From Kribbella sp. VKM Ac-2569 (GTDB taxonomy: Bacteria > Actinomycetota > Actinomycetes > Propionibacteriales > Kribbellaceae), in the NCBI RefSeq assembly GCF_004216905.1, contig NZ_SGXJ01000003.1, forward strand, positions 868,001-932,000: DNA of 64,000 bases. The letters run 5' to 3'. A program made the translations under genes and the position numbers. Below, piece by piece: positions 34,692 through 44,500 of the stretch (positions are counted from its first letter, which is position 1; each line of letters starts with the position of its first letter). The notes beneath the pieces were generated by a model. It saw only the letters and a list, made by a program, of their open reading frames with translations, did no database searches and had not been told where the DNA came from.

Positions 34692-35301
34692 CCAGCCAAC
34701 GCGCCAGCGGACGCAGCTGGGCGAAGGCCGCGAGTACCTGGTCCGCCGCGGCGGAGGTGTGAATCCATTCCTCGCAGCCAAGCGGCCGGGTTGCGATCAC
34801 CGACTTGTGCCGCAGCAGCTCCGCTCGCGGATGGTCAGCGGGATAACCACGCAGCGGCCGCTTCAGTAGATCGCCCGAGATCACGAACCCCTCCCGCTCA
34901 AGCTTCCGCACAATGACGGCCAGCTGCGGACCAGAACCGCCGTCCGCCACCGCAGCACGATAGCGCTCGATCTGTACGGACGGCGCATACCACCACGCCA
35001 AGCTGACCTCTAACCCATCCAGATCAAACCGAACTCCGAGCTCAACGTTCCGAGCCTGTCGCACAATCGCACTCTGCCGCTGCCAGGCCCTCAGCAACAC
35101 ATCGCCGTACCCCCAGACCGAAAAGTCCTCGTACGCCGAATCCGCATCAGCCACCATATTCAGCAGCTCGATCATCGGCCGCCGAACCAGTTCCTCCCGC
35201 TCCCGCCTGCACTCCCGCCTGACATCAGCCGAAGGCTCCCCCTCGAGGCGCAACAACACATCGAAAGCACCCTGCGGCCACCCGTCGAACTCCCCGCTCA
35301 C
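34648..35301 (-). CDS. DUF2461-like protein
   Basis: A 217-residue protein resembling the DUF2461 family: RPMIELLNMVA near residue 41, YEDFSVWGYGD, ARNVELGVRFDLDGLEVSLAWW, then LRGYPADHPRAELLRHKS. Family members are soluble, of unknown function, and found widely in bacteria and fungi. Compared with the usual family length (~210-230) it appears complete. It overlaps the MFS-rhodanese gene tail convergently by 44 bp and is read in the same direction as the acyl-CoA dehydrogenase 21 bp upstream. Confidence 0.7.
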   Translation of the reverse strand: MSGEFDGWPQGAFDVLLRLEGEPSADVRRECRREREELVRRPMIELLNMVADADSAYEDFSVWGYGDVLLRAWQRQSAIVRQARNVELGVRFDLDGLEVSLAWWYAPSVQIERYRAAVADGGSGPQLAVIVRKLEREGFVISGDLLKRPLRGYPADHPRAELLRHKSVIATRPLGCEEWIHTSAAADQVLAAFAQLRPLARWLVKNVSPGGSGSWDG

Positions 35302-35322
35302 GACAGGCAGCCTACCGAGCAG

Positions 35323-37251
35323 TCAGCGGTAGCGGCGTGACTTGTTCTCCGTCTTGGATTCGCCGGGCTGCCATTCGGCGATCCACGGGCCGGTCCCCTC
35401 GGAAGGATCCACGATCCCGTTCTCGAGCCAACTGTGTTTCCCATCGAGCACCTGCCGAGCCAGCTGTCGATCGGCGTCGTCAGTGTTGCTCCACAGCTGC
35501 TCGAAGAGGTGGTCGACCCGGAGCCGCGCCTGCTCGCAGAACACCGCCGCCAGCTCGTACGCCGACTCCCCCTGAGCGGCGTCCTGGCCGCGCAGCGTTT
35601 CGGCCCGCGAACAGGAAGCGGCCATCGCGAACAGCTCGGCGCCGATGTCCACGATCCTGGCCAGGAAGCCCTGCCGGTACTCAAGCTTCGCCTGCCACCG
35701 CCCCATGCCGTAGAAGGTCTGCCGCGCGAGCTTGCGCGACGACCGCTCGACGTACCGCAAGTGCTTCGCGAGCGGCCCGAACTCCCGGTACGACCTGGGA
35801 TCGGTTCCCTTTCCGACGGCGAGCTGAGGCAGCCATTTGGCGTAGAACCCGCTCGCGTTCACCGCGGCCTTCGCCTTGGCCTGAAGATCGGCGTCCGCTG
35901 AGGCGAGGTCCCCGGCCGCGGACAGGTGGGCGTCGACGGCCTCCCGGGCGATCAGCAGATGCATGATCTCCGTCGAGCCCTCGAAGATCCGGTTGATCCG
36001 CAGGTCGCGCAGGATCTGCTCCGCCGGCACCGCCCGTTCGCCCCGGGCCGCCAGCGAGTCGGCGGTCTCGTATCCCCGTCCACCGCGGATCTGCACCAGT
36101 TCGTCGGCGATCCGCCAGGCCATCTCGCTGGACCACAGCTTGGCCAGCGCCGCCTCGATCCGGATGTCCTTGGTGCCCGCGTCGGCCAGGTTCGCCGACA
36201 GGTCGAGGACCGCCTCGAGCGCGAACGTGGTGGCCGCCATGAACGAGATCTTCTCCGCCACGGCCGCGTGGGCGCCGATCGGCCGGCCCCACTGGACGCG
36301 CTCCACGGACCACTCCCGCGCGATCTTCAGGCACCATTTGGCGGCCGCGGTGGTGGTCGCCGGGATGGACAACCGGCCCGTGTTCAGTGTGGTGAGGGCG
36401 ATCCGCAGGCCGGCGCCTTCCCGTCCCAGCCGGTTCTCGACGGGCACCCGGACCTGGTGGAAACGGGTGACGCCGTTCTCGATCCCGCGCAACCCCATGA
36501 ACGCATTGCGGTTCTCCACGGTGATCCCTGGCGAGTCGGCCTCGACGACGAACGCGCTGATGCCTCCCCGCTCGCCGTCGTGCTCGGGTACGCGTGCCAT
36601 CACCACGACCAGCTCGGCGATGACGCCGTTCGTCGTCCAGAGCTTCACGCCGTCGAGGAGGTACGCCGTACCGTCGTCGGTCAGGGTTGCGGTCGACGCC
36701 AGGCGAGCCGGATCCGAGCCCACGTCAGGCTCCGTGAGCAGGAACGCGGTCACCGCACCGGCAGCGCAGCGGGGCAGGAACCGTTGCTTCTGCTCGTCGG
36801 TCCCGAACATCTTCACCGGCTCCGGCACACCGATCGACTGATGCGCGGAGACGAGCGCACTCAGACTCGGATGCACCGACGCGACCAGCATCAACGCCTT
36901 GCCGTAGTACGACATCGGCAGGCCCAGGCCGCCGTACTCGGTCGGGATCTTGATGCCGAAGGTCCCCAGCTCCGCGAGCCCTCGCAGGTACTCGTCCGGG
37001 ATCTTCGCCTCCCGCTCGATCAGCAGGCCGTCGAGGGTCGCGCAGTACGCCGCCAGCCGGGCGATGAACTCCTCGCCCCGGGCAGCGTCGTCCGCCGCGA
37101 TCGCGTGCGGTTGCGGATGGATCAGCGACAAGTCGAAGTCGCCGAGGTACAGCTTCTTCGCGAAGCTCGGCCGGGTCCACTCGGTCTCCCGGGCCGCCTC
37201 CGCAACCTCTCGGGCCTCACGCTCGCCGACCTGCCGGGTCGTAGCCGTCAC
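35323..37251 (-). CDS. Acyl-CoA dehydrogenase (long C-terminal form)
   Basis: A 642-residue FAD enzyme of fatty acid beta-oxidation. Signatures include AFLLTEPDVGSD (substrate binding), LWTTNG, RGIENGVTRFHQVRVPVENRLG, and FEGSTEIMHLLIAREAV in the catalytic region. The extra ~200 C-terminal residues resemble very-long-chain acyl-CoA dehydrogenases (VLCAD/ACAD9). It oxidises acyl-CoA to trans-2-enoyl-CoA, passing electrons to an electron-transfer flavoprotein. No thiolase or hydratase is adjacent. A separate acyl-CoA dehydrogenase tail, from a different family member, lies at 59228. Confidence 0.9.
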   Translation of the reverse strand: MTATTRQVGEREAREVAEAARETEWTRPSFAKKLYLGDFDLSLIHPQPHAIAADDAARGEEFIARLAAYCATLDGLLIEREAKIPDEYLRGLAELGTFGIKIPTEYGGLGLPMSYYGKALMLVASVHPSLSALVSAHQSIGVPEPVKMFGTDEQKQRFLPRCAAGAVTAFLLTEPDVGSDPARLASTATLTDDGTAYLLDGVKLWTTNGVIAELVVVMARVPEHDGERGGISAFVVEADSPGITVENRNAFMGLRGIENGVTRFHQVRVPVENRLGREGAGLRIALTTLNTGRLSIPATTTAAAKWCLKIAREWSVERVQWGRPIGAHAAVAEKISFMAATTFALEAVLDLSANLADAGTKDIRIEAALAKLWSSEMAWRIADELVQIRGGRGYETADSLAARGERAVPAEQILRDLRINRIFEGSTEIMHLLIAREAVDAHLSAAGDLASADADLQAKAKAAVNASGFYAKWLPQLAVGKGTDPRSYREFGPLAKHLRYVERSSRKLARQTFYGMGRWQAKLEYRQGFLARIVDIGAELFAMAASCSRAETLRGQDAAQGESAYELAAVFCEQARLRVDHLFEQLWSNTDDADRQLARQVLDGKHSWLENGIVDPSEGTGPWIAEWQPGESKTENKSRRYR

Positions 37252-37315
37252 GGGTATCCCTCCTCGCCTGGGGACTCCTACTACCCGCTAGTACCCCAAA
37301 CGAGCTTGTGGGAAC

Positions 37316-38305
37316 TCAGAGGCCAACCATGGCCATCCCGGCCGGGTTGTAACGGTCCCCCTGGACACCGATCCGAGCGGCGAGCGCATCGAGATCGGCG
37401 ATCTCGTCGGCCGACAGCGCGACCTGGGTCGCGCCGGTGTTCTCGTCGATCCGCGGGCGGCGACGGGTTCCGGGAATGGGGACGATCCACGGGTGCTGGG
37501 CCAGCAGCCACGCGAGGGCGATCTGGCCGGGCGTGCAGCCCTTCGGCTCGGCGAGCGCGCGGACGTAAGCGACCAAGGCCTCATTCGCGGTGAGGTTTCC
37601 GGCCTCGAAGCGCGGGACCCGCGAACGGATGTCGTCGGGGGTGAACTCCGTCGAGGTACTCACGGTGCCGGTCAGGAAGCCCTTGCCCAGCGGGCTGAAC
37701 GGCACGAACCCGATCCCCAGCTCGGCGCACGCCGGCAGCACCTCAGGCTCCGGGTCCCGCGTCCACAGCGAGTACTCACTCTGCACAGCCGTGACCGGAT
37801 GTACGGCGTGCGCCCGGCGGATCGTGTCCGCACCGGCCTCGGAGAGCCCGAAATGCCGAACCTTGCCGGCCTTCACGAGTTCGGCCACCGCCCCGGCGAC
37901 ATCTTCGATCGGTACGTCGGGGTCCACCCGGTGCTGGTAGAACAGGTCGATCACATCGATCCCGAGCCGCTGCAACGACTCGTCCGCGACCCGCCGGATC
38001 TGCTCGGGACGCGAGTTCGTCCCGGTCATCTTGCCGTCCTGGATGTTCCACCCGAACTTGGTCGCGATCACGACCTGGTCGCGCAGCGGCGCCAGCGCCT
38101 CGCCGACCAGTTCCTCGTTGACGTACGGCCCGTACACCTCGGCCGTGTCGAAGAACGTCACCCCGGCGGACTCCACGGCGTACCGGATCACGCCGATCAT
38201 GTCGTCGCGGTCACCAGGGTTCGGTCCGTAACTCTGCGACATCCCCATGCAGCCGAGACCGACCGCGGAGACCTCCAGGCCTTGACCGAGCGTGCGTGTG
38301 TGCAT
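37316..38305 (-). CDS. Aldo/keto reductase (AKR13-like)
   Basis: A 329-residue NADPH-dependent reductase with a TIM-barrel fold. Residues visible include FFDTAEVYGP (Asp and catalytic Tyr), IATKFGW (Lys) and FYQHRVD (His), with the phosphate-binding PIPGTRRRPRIDEN loop. It follows another aldo/keto reductase (38315) after 9 bp in the same direction, so they are probably one operon, perhaps for detoxifying reactive aldehydes. Substrate unknown. Confidence 0.9.
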   Translation of the reverse strand: MHTRTLGQGLEVSAVGLGCMGMSQSYGPNPGDRDDMIGVIRYAVESAGVTFFDTAEVYGPYVNEELVGEALAPLRDQVVIATKFGWNIQDGKMTGTNSRPEQIRRVADESLQRLGIDVIDLFYQHRVDPDVPIEDVAGAVAELVKAGKVRHFGLSEAGADTIRRAHAVHPVTAVQSEYSLWTRDPEPEVLPACAELGIGFVPFSPLGKGFLTGTVSTSTEFTPDDIRSRVPRFEAGNLTANEALVAYVRALAEPKGCTPGQIALAWLLAQHPWIVPIPGTRRRPRIDENTGATQVALSADEIADLDALAARIGVQGDRYNPAGMAMVGL

Positions 38306-38314
38306 GATGCCTCC

Positions 38315-39193
38315 TCAGGCCTCAGGGATTTCGATGCCGCCGAACCCTCGCGTGATGGTCTCCGGCGCCGGGCCGCCGCGGATCCCGGTGTCGAGCGCGT
38401 CGATCGCGGCGAGCTGCTCGCCGGTGAGTTCGAAGTCGAAGACGGCGAAGTTCTCCGCGATCCGGGAGGGGGTGACCGACTTCGGAATCGGCTGCCGCCC
38501 TTCCTGCAGGTGCCAGCGCAACATCACCTGCGCGGGCGTACGGCGGTGTGCCGCAGCGATCTCCAGGATCGTCGGATCTGCCAGCGTCGACCCCTTCGAG
38601 CCGCCCCGGTAGAAGGTGATCCCGCCGATCGGCGACCACGCCTGGTTGAGGATGCCCCGCTCGTTGTCATAGGCAAGCAAGTCGGACTGCTGGAAGTACG
38701 GGTGGATCTCGAGCTGGTTGACCGCCGGCACGACCCCGGTCTCGGCCAGCAACAGGTCCAGGTGCGGCGGCATGAAGTTCGACACCCCGATGGCCCGGAC
38801 CTTGCCGTCGGCAAGTAACTTCTCCAGCGCCTGGTAGGCGCCGATGGTGCGCTCGAAGTCGCTGGGAACCGCCTGGTGCAGGATCAGCAGGTCGATCTGC
38901 TCGACGCCGAGCTTCCCGGCGCTCTTGTCGAACGCGTGCAGAGTCTCGTCGTACCCGTAGTCGACGACCCAGATCTTCGTCTCCACGAAGACGTCGTCCC
39001 GACCGGAGCGGCGGATCGCCTCGCCTACCTCACGCTCGTTCCCGTACGCCGCTGCCGTGTCGACGTGCCGGTACCCCACCTCCAGCGCGCTCTCGACAGC
39101 CGCAATCGTCTCCTCGGGCGGCGTTTGAAACACACCGAACCCGATGGCGGGCATCTCCACCCCGTTGTTCAACTTGATCGCTGGAACGGTCAT
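38315..39193 (-). CDS. Aldo/keto reductase (2,5-diketo-gluconate-reductase-like)
   Basis: A 292-residue AKR of the AKR5/DkgA type: GYRHVDTAAAYGNE holds Asp and catalytic Tyr, VETKIW the Lys, LILHQA the His, and IPKSVTPSRIAEN the NADPH-binding loop. I place the start at the ATG of MTVPAIKLNNG, where the family begins; the frame extends 7 codons upstream. It is the first gene of the two-gene AKR operon. The barrel is full length. Confidence 0.92.
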   Translation of the reverse strand: MTVPAIKLNNGVEMPAIGFGVFQTPPEETIAAVESALEVGYRHVDTAAAYGNEREVGEAIRRSGRDDVFVETKIWVVDYGYDETLHAFDKSAGKLGVEQIDLLILHQAVPSDFERTIGAYQALEKLLADGKVRAIGVSNFMPPHLDLLLAETGVVPAVNQLEIHPYFQQSDLLAYDNERGILNQAWSPIGGITFYRGGSKGSTLADPTILEIAAAHRRTPAQVMLRWHLQEGRQPIPKSVTPSRIAENFAVFDFELTGEQLAAIDALDTGIRGGPAPETITRGFGGIEIPEA

Positions 39194-39408
39194 GCCGCCA
39201 CCGTAGGCCCGCACGGCACGACCAGGGAGTCACTGCCGTTCCAGGTACTACCAGTGCCCCCTTCACCGCCTGTCAGGTCACCTGCGCACAGTGGGTTGAC
39301 GTAGCCCGATTTCCAGCGTCCCATGAGCTAAGGCAACGAGGCGCTGGGCCCCGGCCGGAGAGTTGGACAGGGTGAAGCTGCCGCGGATCGTGACCCCGTA
39401 GAAGCGCC

Positions 39409-41577
39409 ATGGCTGGGCGCGCGCGAGCATCTTGGACGTCGAGGCCGCTCGCGCTGCGCCTGCCGCCCGATCTGGGCCGCACGGCCACGGCCATTGTCCT
39501 GGTCGGCGCGGCCTATTATCTCGGGGCGCGTCTGGGCCTGAGCCTGTCGCTGGTGGAGCGAAACGTCACGCCGCTATGGCCGCCCAGCGGCATCGCGCTG
39601 GCGGCGTTCCTCGTGCTAGGCAGGTCGATGTGGCCAGCTGTCGCGCTGGCGGCTCTGGCCGTCAATCTGCCGATCAGCGCCGGTCCAGTGCCCGCGTTGT
39701 TCACCGCCGTGGGCAACACCCTCGCACCACTGGTCGCGGCGATCGTCCTTGAGCGCGTCGGCTTCCGGCGTCAGCTGGACAGCCGGCGTGATGCGCTGGC
39801 GATCGTCTTCCTGGGTGCACTCGCGAGCATGACGATCAGCGCGACCATCGGCGCCACCACTCTCGTAGCCTCGAACGCGATCGGCATCGATCAGCTGGCC
39901 GGTGCGTGGGCGGTCTGGTGGACCGGCGACGCGATGGGCGTTCTCGCCGTCGCGCCGTTCCTTTTGTGCATCCCCCTGTTCTGGGAGCACGAGCGGTGGC
40001 CGGCCGCGCGCTGGCTCGAGGCCGCGGCAATCCTCGTGCTGACCACGGTGCTTGCGTTCTGGACAGCGTCCACCGACCTGTCGCTGTTGTTCCTGGTGCT
40101 GCCGTGCCTGGGCTGGGCCTCGTGGCGTCTCCAGTTGCGCGGAGCTGCACCTGCCGCGCTGATCGCCTCATTGATCGCAACCTGGTCGGCAACACGCGAG
40201 CTCGGCCCCTTCGCGGGCGGGTCGCTGCTGGAGCAGATGTTGACCCTTCAGGCGTTCAACGCCACGATCGCGCTCACGTCGTTCTTCCTCGCCGCGCTCG
40301 TGACCGAACGTATGCGGTTTGCTCGCGCGCTGATGACCGCAGCTGCCGACCTGGAGGAGCGCGTCAAGACCCGCACGGCGCAGCTCACGGCAACCAACGA
40401 CCGCCTGCGCCGCGAGATCCACCAACGGTACGAGACCCAACAGCAGTTGACCCTGGAGGAGGCACGGACCCGGCGCGAGCACCAGATCGCGGAAACGCTG
40501 CAACGCAGCCTGCTCCCGGACCGGATGCCGGACATCCCTGGCGTGGCCGTAGCCGCCCGCTACGTCCCAGCGACCGCGGATCTCCATGTCGGCGGCGACT
40601 GGTACGACGTGATCCCCCTGCGCGGTGGGCTGGTCGGTCTCGTCATCGGTGATGTTGCCGGGCACGGTCTGCAGGCCGCGGCAGCCATGGCCCAGCTGAG
40701 GATGGCGGTCCGGGCGTACGCCGTACACGATCCATCACCGGTTGCGGTGATGAACGGCCTGCACGAGTTGGTCCGCGAGCTTCCAATGGCCGAGATGGTG
40801 ACCTTGCTCTACGTCGTGTACGACCCGGACACCGGCACGATTCGGTTCACGAACGCCGGGCATCCGCCGGCCCTCCTGATCGACGGCGGAGACACGCGGT
40901 ACCTCGAGGGTGGGCTGGCCCCACCGCTCGGCGTACTCGCTCAACGGGACTATGCCGAGGCAACTCAGCAACTGCGGCCCGGAGCCACTCTGCTGCTCTA
41001 CACCGACGGGCTCGTCGAGGAGCGCACGCTGTCGATTCAGGACGGTCTCGATCGGCTGCTCGCCGAAGCGTCCGGCATCGGGCAGGCCGACCTCGATGCT
41101 CTCTGTGACCGGGTCCTGTCGTCCCTCCCGGAGAACGGCGAGGTTGCCGACGACATCGCACTGGTCGCGCTCCGCCCATTGGTGTTGGCAGGAGCGCCGC
41201 TTTCACTTGACGTACCGGCCGATGCACGCATGCTCCTTCAAGTCCGGCACGCGTTAGGTCGCTGGCTGCGCGAGTCAGGTGTCGGCGGGCGGGACGCCGA
41301 CGAGCTCGCGATCGCCTGCGGGGAGGCTTGCAGCAATGTCGTACGGCACGCGTACGGCGCCTCGCCAGGCGACATGCACGTCGAGGCGCGACTCGTGGAC
41401 GGCGCAGTCGAGGTGACCGTCCGCGACCACGGCCGGTGGCGGAGCCCAACGCACCGCGGCGGCGGCTTGGGACTGAGACTGATCCGCGGGCTCACGGACT
41501 CGGTGGACGTCGACAGCGGCCCAGAAGGCACGACGATCCTCATGCGCCGCAAAGTGATCGTAGGAAACGACCGATGA
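39409..41577 (+). CDS. MASE1 membrane sensor with SpoIIE phosphatase and HATPase domains
   Basis: A 722-residue signalling protein. About eight helices form a MASE1 sensor (LSLVERNVTPLWPPSGIALA at ~46-65), followed by a coiled linker (~305-360). A PP2C/SpoIIE phosphatase has metal-binding GGDWYD, IGDVAGHG, LLYTDGLVE and DDIALV. A C-terminal histidine-kinase-like ATPase (ACGEACSNVVRHAYG and RGGGLGLRLI) resembles anti-sigma factor kinases. One polypeptide could thus dephosphorylate anti-anti-sigma factors and bind a sigma factor, coupling a membrane signal to a stress regulon. It is convergent with the LAL regulator. Confidence 0.9.
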   Translation: MAGRARASWTSRPLALRLPPDLGRTATAIVLVGAAYYLGARLGLSLSLVERNVTPLWPPSGIALAAFLVLGRSMWPAVALAALAVNLPISAGPVPALFTAVGNTLAPLVAAIVLERVGFRRQLDSRRDALAIVFLGALASMTISATIGATTLVASNAIGIDQLAGAWAVWWTGDAMGVLAVAPFLLCIPLFWEHERWPAARWLEAAAILVLTTVLAFWTASTDLSLLFLVLPCLGWASWRLQLRGAAPAALIASLIATWSATRELGPFAGGSLLEQMLTLQAFNATIALTSFFLAALVTERMRFARALMTAAADLEERVKTRTAQLTATNDRLRREIHQRYETQQQLTLEEARTRREHQIAETLQRSLLPDRMPDIPGVAVAARYVPATADLHVGGDWYDVIPLRGGLVGLVIGDVAGHGLQAAAAMAQLRMAVRAYAVHDPSPVAVMNGLHELVRELPMAEMVTLLYVVYDPDTGTIRFTNAGHPPALLIDGGDTRYLEGGLAPPLGVLAQRDYAEATQQLRPGATLLLYTDGLVEERTLSIQDGLDRLLAEASGIGQADLDALCDRVLSSLPENGEVADDIALVALRPLVLAGAPLSLDVPADARMLLQVRHALGRWLRESGVGGRDADELAIACGEACSNVVRHAYGASPGDMHVEARLVDGAVEVTVRDHGRWRSPTHRGGGLGLRLIRGLTDSVDVDSGPEGTTILMRRKVIVGNDR

Positions 41578-41586
41578 CGTACAGAG

Positions 41587-44349
41587 TCACACCGACGGTC
41601 GTTGGTCCAGACCGAGGCGCGCAGCGATGGCCGCCGCTTGCACCCTCGTCTGCACCCCGAGCTTGTCCAGGATGTGGGTCACGTGGACGCTTGCGGTCTT
41701 AGGGCTCATGAAGAGGGCCTTGCCGATCTCACGGTTGGTGAGCCCGTCGGCCAGCAGCGCCAGGACCTGCTGCTCGCGTTCTGTCAGCGCGGGCTGACCC
41801 GCCGGGCCCGGTACCGCCTCCGCATGGTCGTCGGCCGTAGTTCCTCGTCCCGTGTCGATGCGGGCGAGACGTGCGAGTTTGCCGATCTGCTCGAGCAGCG
41901 GAACCGCGCGGAGGCGTTCGGCAAGGCGTCGTGCCGCGATGAGTTCTTCGGCGGCTGTACGTCGGGCGGCGGCGCCCGGGCGGCTGGTGAGGAACGCCTC
42001 GGCGGCGCGAAGGTGTGCCTGCGCCTCCTCGTACGGCCGCCCGAGGACGGACCATTCCCGCGCCGCGATCAGCCACGGATCCGGCTCGAAGGCTCCCGTA
42101 GCGCGCGATCGCTCGCCATCGATCACGGCGGACACAGCCGCTCGGGTCCGGCCCTTGGTCGCGCCGCCGAGGCGCGACACCAACCGCTCGAGGCGGTCAG
42201 GCGCACGGACGGCCGCAGCCGCCTCGAGACCGGCGAGCAGCAGCCCGCCCTCCACATCCTCATCAGCGCCTGCACGCGCGGTGTCGGCCACTGACAACGC
42301 CAACTCGAGCGCCTGCTCCGCATGACCGGTCCGCAGCAGGAGGAGCGTTTGACCTTCGCCGTACGACGCCAGGAACCGTGGTTGATCGCGTTCGTTCAAG
42401 GATTCCGCGTGACGCAGCGACTGCTCCGCCGCCGCGATATCGCCGCGCGCCAGGTGTACGTGGACCATCATCACCTGGAAGAAGCCCAGATCGGACGGCG
42501 CCGATCGCTCGGACATCCAAGCAACCGCCTCGTCCCATCGACCGGACTCGTAGAGCGCCTGGACGACGTTGCTGTCGATGAGGTCTTCCAGCCAGTGCCG
42601 GCCCAGCATCAGCCGGCGTACACCGCGCCCGACGAAGCGGGCGACCCGGGCCACCCGGTCCGGCTCACCCAACCGCAAGTAGACATCGGTCAGAGCGACC
42701 CCGGCCATCGCGAGATCCTCTGGTTCAGCCAGCTTGTGCGCGATCGCGAGTGCCGTGAGGTCATGTCCGAGCGCTTGAGAGAACAGGCCCTGCAGAGCCG
42801 CCCCGATACCGAGTACGGCGTGAGCCTTGCCGATCGTTCGGTGGTCCGAGTACTTCGCGCCCAGCTCGAGCGCGATGCGCGCCGGCGCCTCCACGTCGTC
42901 CCACCGCGAGCAGGTGCCGAGCGCCATTGCCTGGCAGGCGCAGATCCTGGCCCACGTCGGTTCGTCGTCGGCGGACACCAACCGCTGAGCGAGCTCGACG
43001 TCGCGCAATGCCTGCACGGTGTCCCCCACGGTGGTACCGAGCCAGCTGCGGGTCAACGCTGCCCGCAGCACCTCCTCGCGCGTGTCGGACATGGCCGTCA
43101 GATCGCCCTCCAGCAACGCCATGGCCTTGTCCGTTTGACCGACAGCGCTCAGGTACGTCGCCGCGGACACGAGCAGCGACAGTTTCTCGGGTACGTCGGC
43201 CGACGCCGTGCGGGCCGAACCCCACAAGGACCCGGCCACGGCGTACCAATGACCGGCCTCGGCGATCGCGTACCCCTGCTCGGCCGCCACAGCAGCCCGC
43301 ACCGACCAGACGAGCCCTTCGTCGGCATCCTCAGCGCGGCAATACTGTCCAGCGACCTCCGCGACCGCGGCCGCGCTCGGCCGCTCAGGCAGAACCGACT
43401 CCAAACACCCCGCCAGCCTGCTGTGCAGCTGTCGCCGATCACGCGACAACAGTTCCTCGTACGCGACCTCGGCCAGCACGGGGTGACGAGCCATCGCCCC
43501 ACGCCCAGGCTCGCGCACCACGAGACCTGCGTCGCACGCCTCCCAGACAGCGTCAGCGGCACCGGAGGCCGCGGCGAGCATCTCGTCGTCGGTCAAACCC
43601 CGGCCAAGGGTCGCGGCGGCGGCGACCACCATGCGAGCGGGCAACCCGACGGCATCAAGCCTCGAGACCAGCACCTGGCGCAGTGACTCCGTCGGTTCCG
43701 CACCGCCGTCGGCCAGTTCGGCGTTGAGATAAGGGTTGCCGGCACTGCGCGCGTACACCGCTGCCACGACCTCAGTCGAACACTCCGGCAGCTGACGAGC
43801 GGTCTCCTCCAGAGTCAGCGGGCGAAGGGGTACGTCGGTGACGGACAAGATGCGCAACTGTTCCCCGAGCCAGCGCGCGTGCTCGGCGTCGGTGTCCTCG
43901 TCCCGCCAGGTCAGCAAGACCAGCAGACCCGTCGAGGGGAGGTTGCGACTCAGGTGCGCCAGGAAATCCAAGGTCGAGACATCCGCCCAGTGCACGTCCT
44001 CGACGACGAGCACGGCGCCACCCTCGGCGATCTCACCAACCGTACGCATCATCGACTCGACGGCCCACGCTCGACCGGCCGCGACCGACGTGAACACCTC
44101 GCCGGCAGCACCCCGCCCCACCCCGAGTGCCGTGTCCAGTCCGCCGTACGCCACCGCACCGGACAACGGCGCACACGCACCGCTCAGGATCCGCAACCCG
44201 ACGGAATCGGCATCCGCCACGGCGGCACGCACCACCGTCGTCTTCCCGATCCCCGCTTCACCCCGCACGACCGCGACGGCCGACCCTTTCGGCAGTCCGG
44301 CCGTCAGCTCCCCCAGCAGCGCGAGCTCCCCCTCGCGCCCGATCAACAT
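41587..44349 (-). CDS. LAL-type LuxR regulator (ATPase plus HTH)
   Basis: A 920-residue regulator. An N-terminal AAA/ORC-like ATPase has Walker A GEAGIGKTT (~32) and Walker B VLVVEDVHWAD (~115). A long helical, TPR-like middle follows, ending in a LuxR-type helix-turn-helix (LTEREQQVLALLADGLTNRE, SPKTASVHVTHILDKL). This is the large ATP-binding LuxR (MalT/LAL) class that activates catabolic or secondary-metabolite genes on ligand binding. The ATG at 44349 is preferred to the GTG at 44358. It diverges from a small membrane protein gene (44501). Confidence 0.9.
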   Translation of the reverse strand: MLIGREGELALLGELTAGLPKGSAVAVVRGEAGIGKTTVVRAAVADADSVGLRILSGACAPLSGAVAYGGLDTALGVGRGAAGEVFTSVAAGRAWAVESMMRTVGEIAEGGAVLVVEDVHWADVSTLDFLAHLSRNLPSTGLLVLLTWRDEDTDAEHARWLGEQLRILSVTDVPLRPLTLEETARQLPECSTEVVAAVYARSAGNPYLNAELADGGAEPTESLRQVLVSRLDAVGLPARMVVAAAATLGRGLTDDEMLAAASGAADAVWEACDAGLVVREPGRGAMARHPVLAEVAYEELLSRDRRQLHSRLAGCLESVLPERPSAAAVAEVAGQYCRAEDADEGLVWSVRAAVAAEQGYAIAEAGHWYAVAGSLWGSARTASADVPEKLSLLVSAATYLSAVGQTDKAMALLEGDLTAMSDTREEVLRAALTRSWLGTTVGDTVQALRDVELAQRLVSADDEPTWARICACQAMALGTCSRWDDVEAPARIALELGAKYSDHRTIGKAHAVLGIGAALQGLFSQALGHDLTALAIAHKLAEPEDLAMAGVALTDVYLRLGEPDRVARVARFVGRGVRRLMLGRHWLEDLIDSNVVQALYESGRWDEAVAWMSERSAPSDLGFFQVMMVHVHLARGDIAAAEQSLRHAESLNERDQPRFLASYGEGQTLLLLRTGHAEQALELALSVADTARAGADEDVEGGLLLAGLEAAAAVRAPDRLERLVSRLGGATKGRTRAAVSAVIDGERSRATGAFEPDPWLIAAREWSVLGRPYEEAQAHLRAAEAFLTSRPGAAARRTAAEELIAARRLAERLRAVPLLEQIGKLARLARIDTGRGTTADDHAEAVPGPAGQPALTEREQQVLALLADGLTNREIGKALFMSPKTASVHVTHILDKLGVQTRVQAAAIAARLGLDQRPSV

Positions 44350-44380
44350 CCCGCCCACACCACCATCATGCGCCCGCTAA

Positions 44381-44434
44381 GGCATCGGCAACGGCCATCT
44401 AAGGAAACGCCGCGTCGACGCTGACTCCGATGCC
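44381..44434. promoter_or_regulatory. Spaced inverted repeat upstream of the LAL gene
   Basis: GGCATCGG (44381-44388) and CCGATGCC (44427-44434) are exact inverted 8-mers 38 bp apart, located between the divergent LAL gene (start 44349) and the small membrane gene (44501). It may be a regulator site, but chance cannot be excluded. Confidence 0.3.
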
Positions 44435-44500
44435 CGATGTGCTGAACACACCCGCGGACGGACTGTGGTTGAAACACCAAACTCTCACCAAGGGGAAGCC

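Noticed and set aside
35926..37593. Long plus-strand open frame opposite the acyl-CoA dehydrogenase
   Set aside because: Arg/Pro/His-rich shadow translation of the intact gene at 35323; no motif, no RBS.
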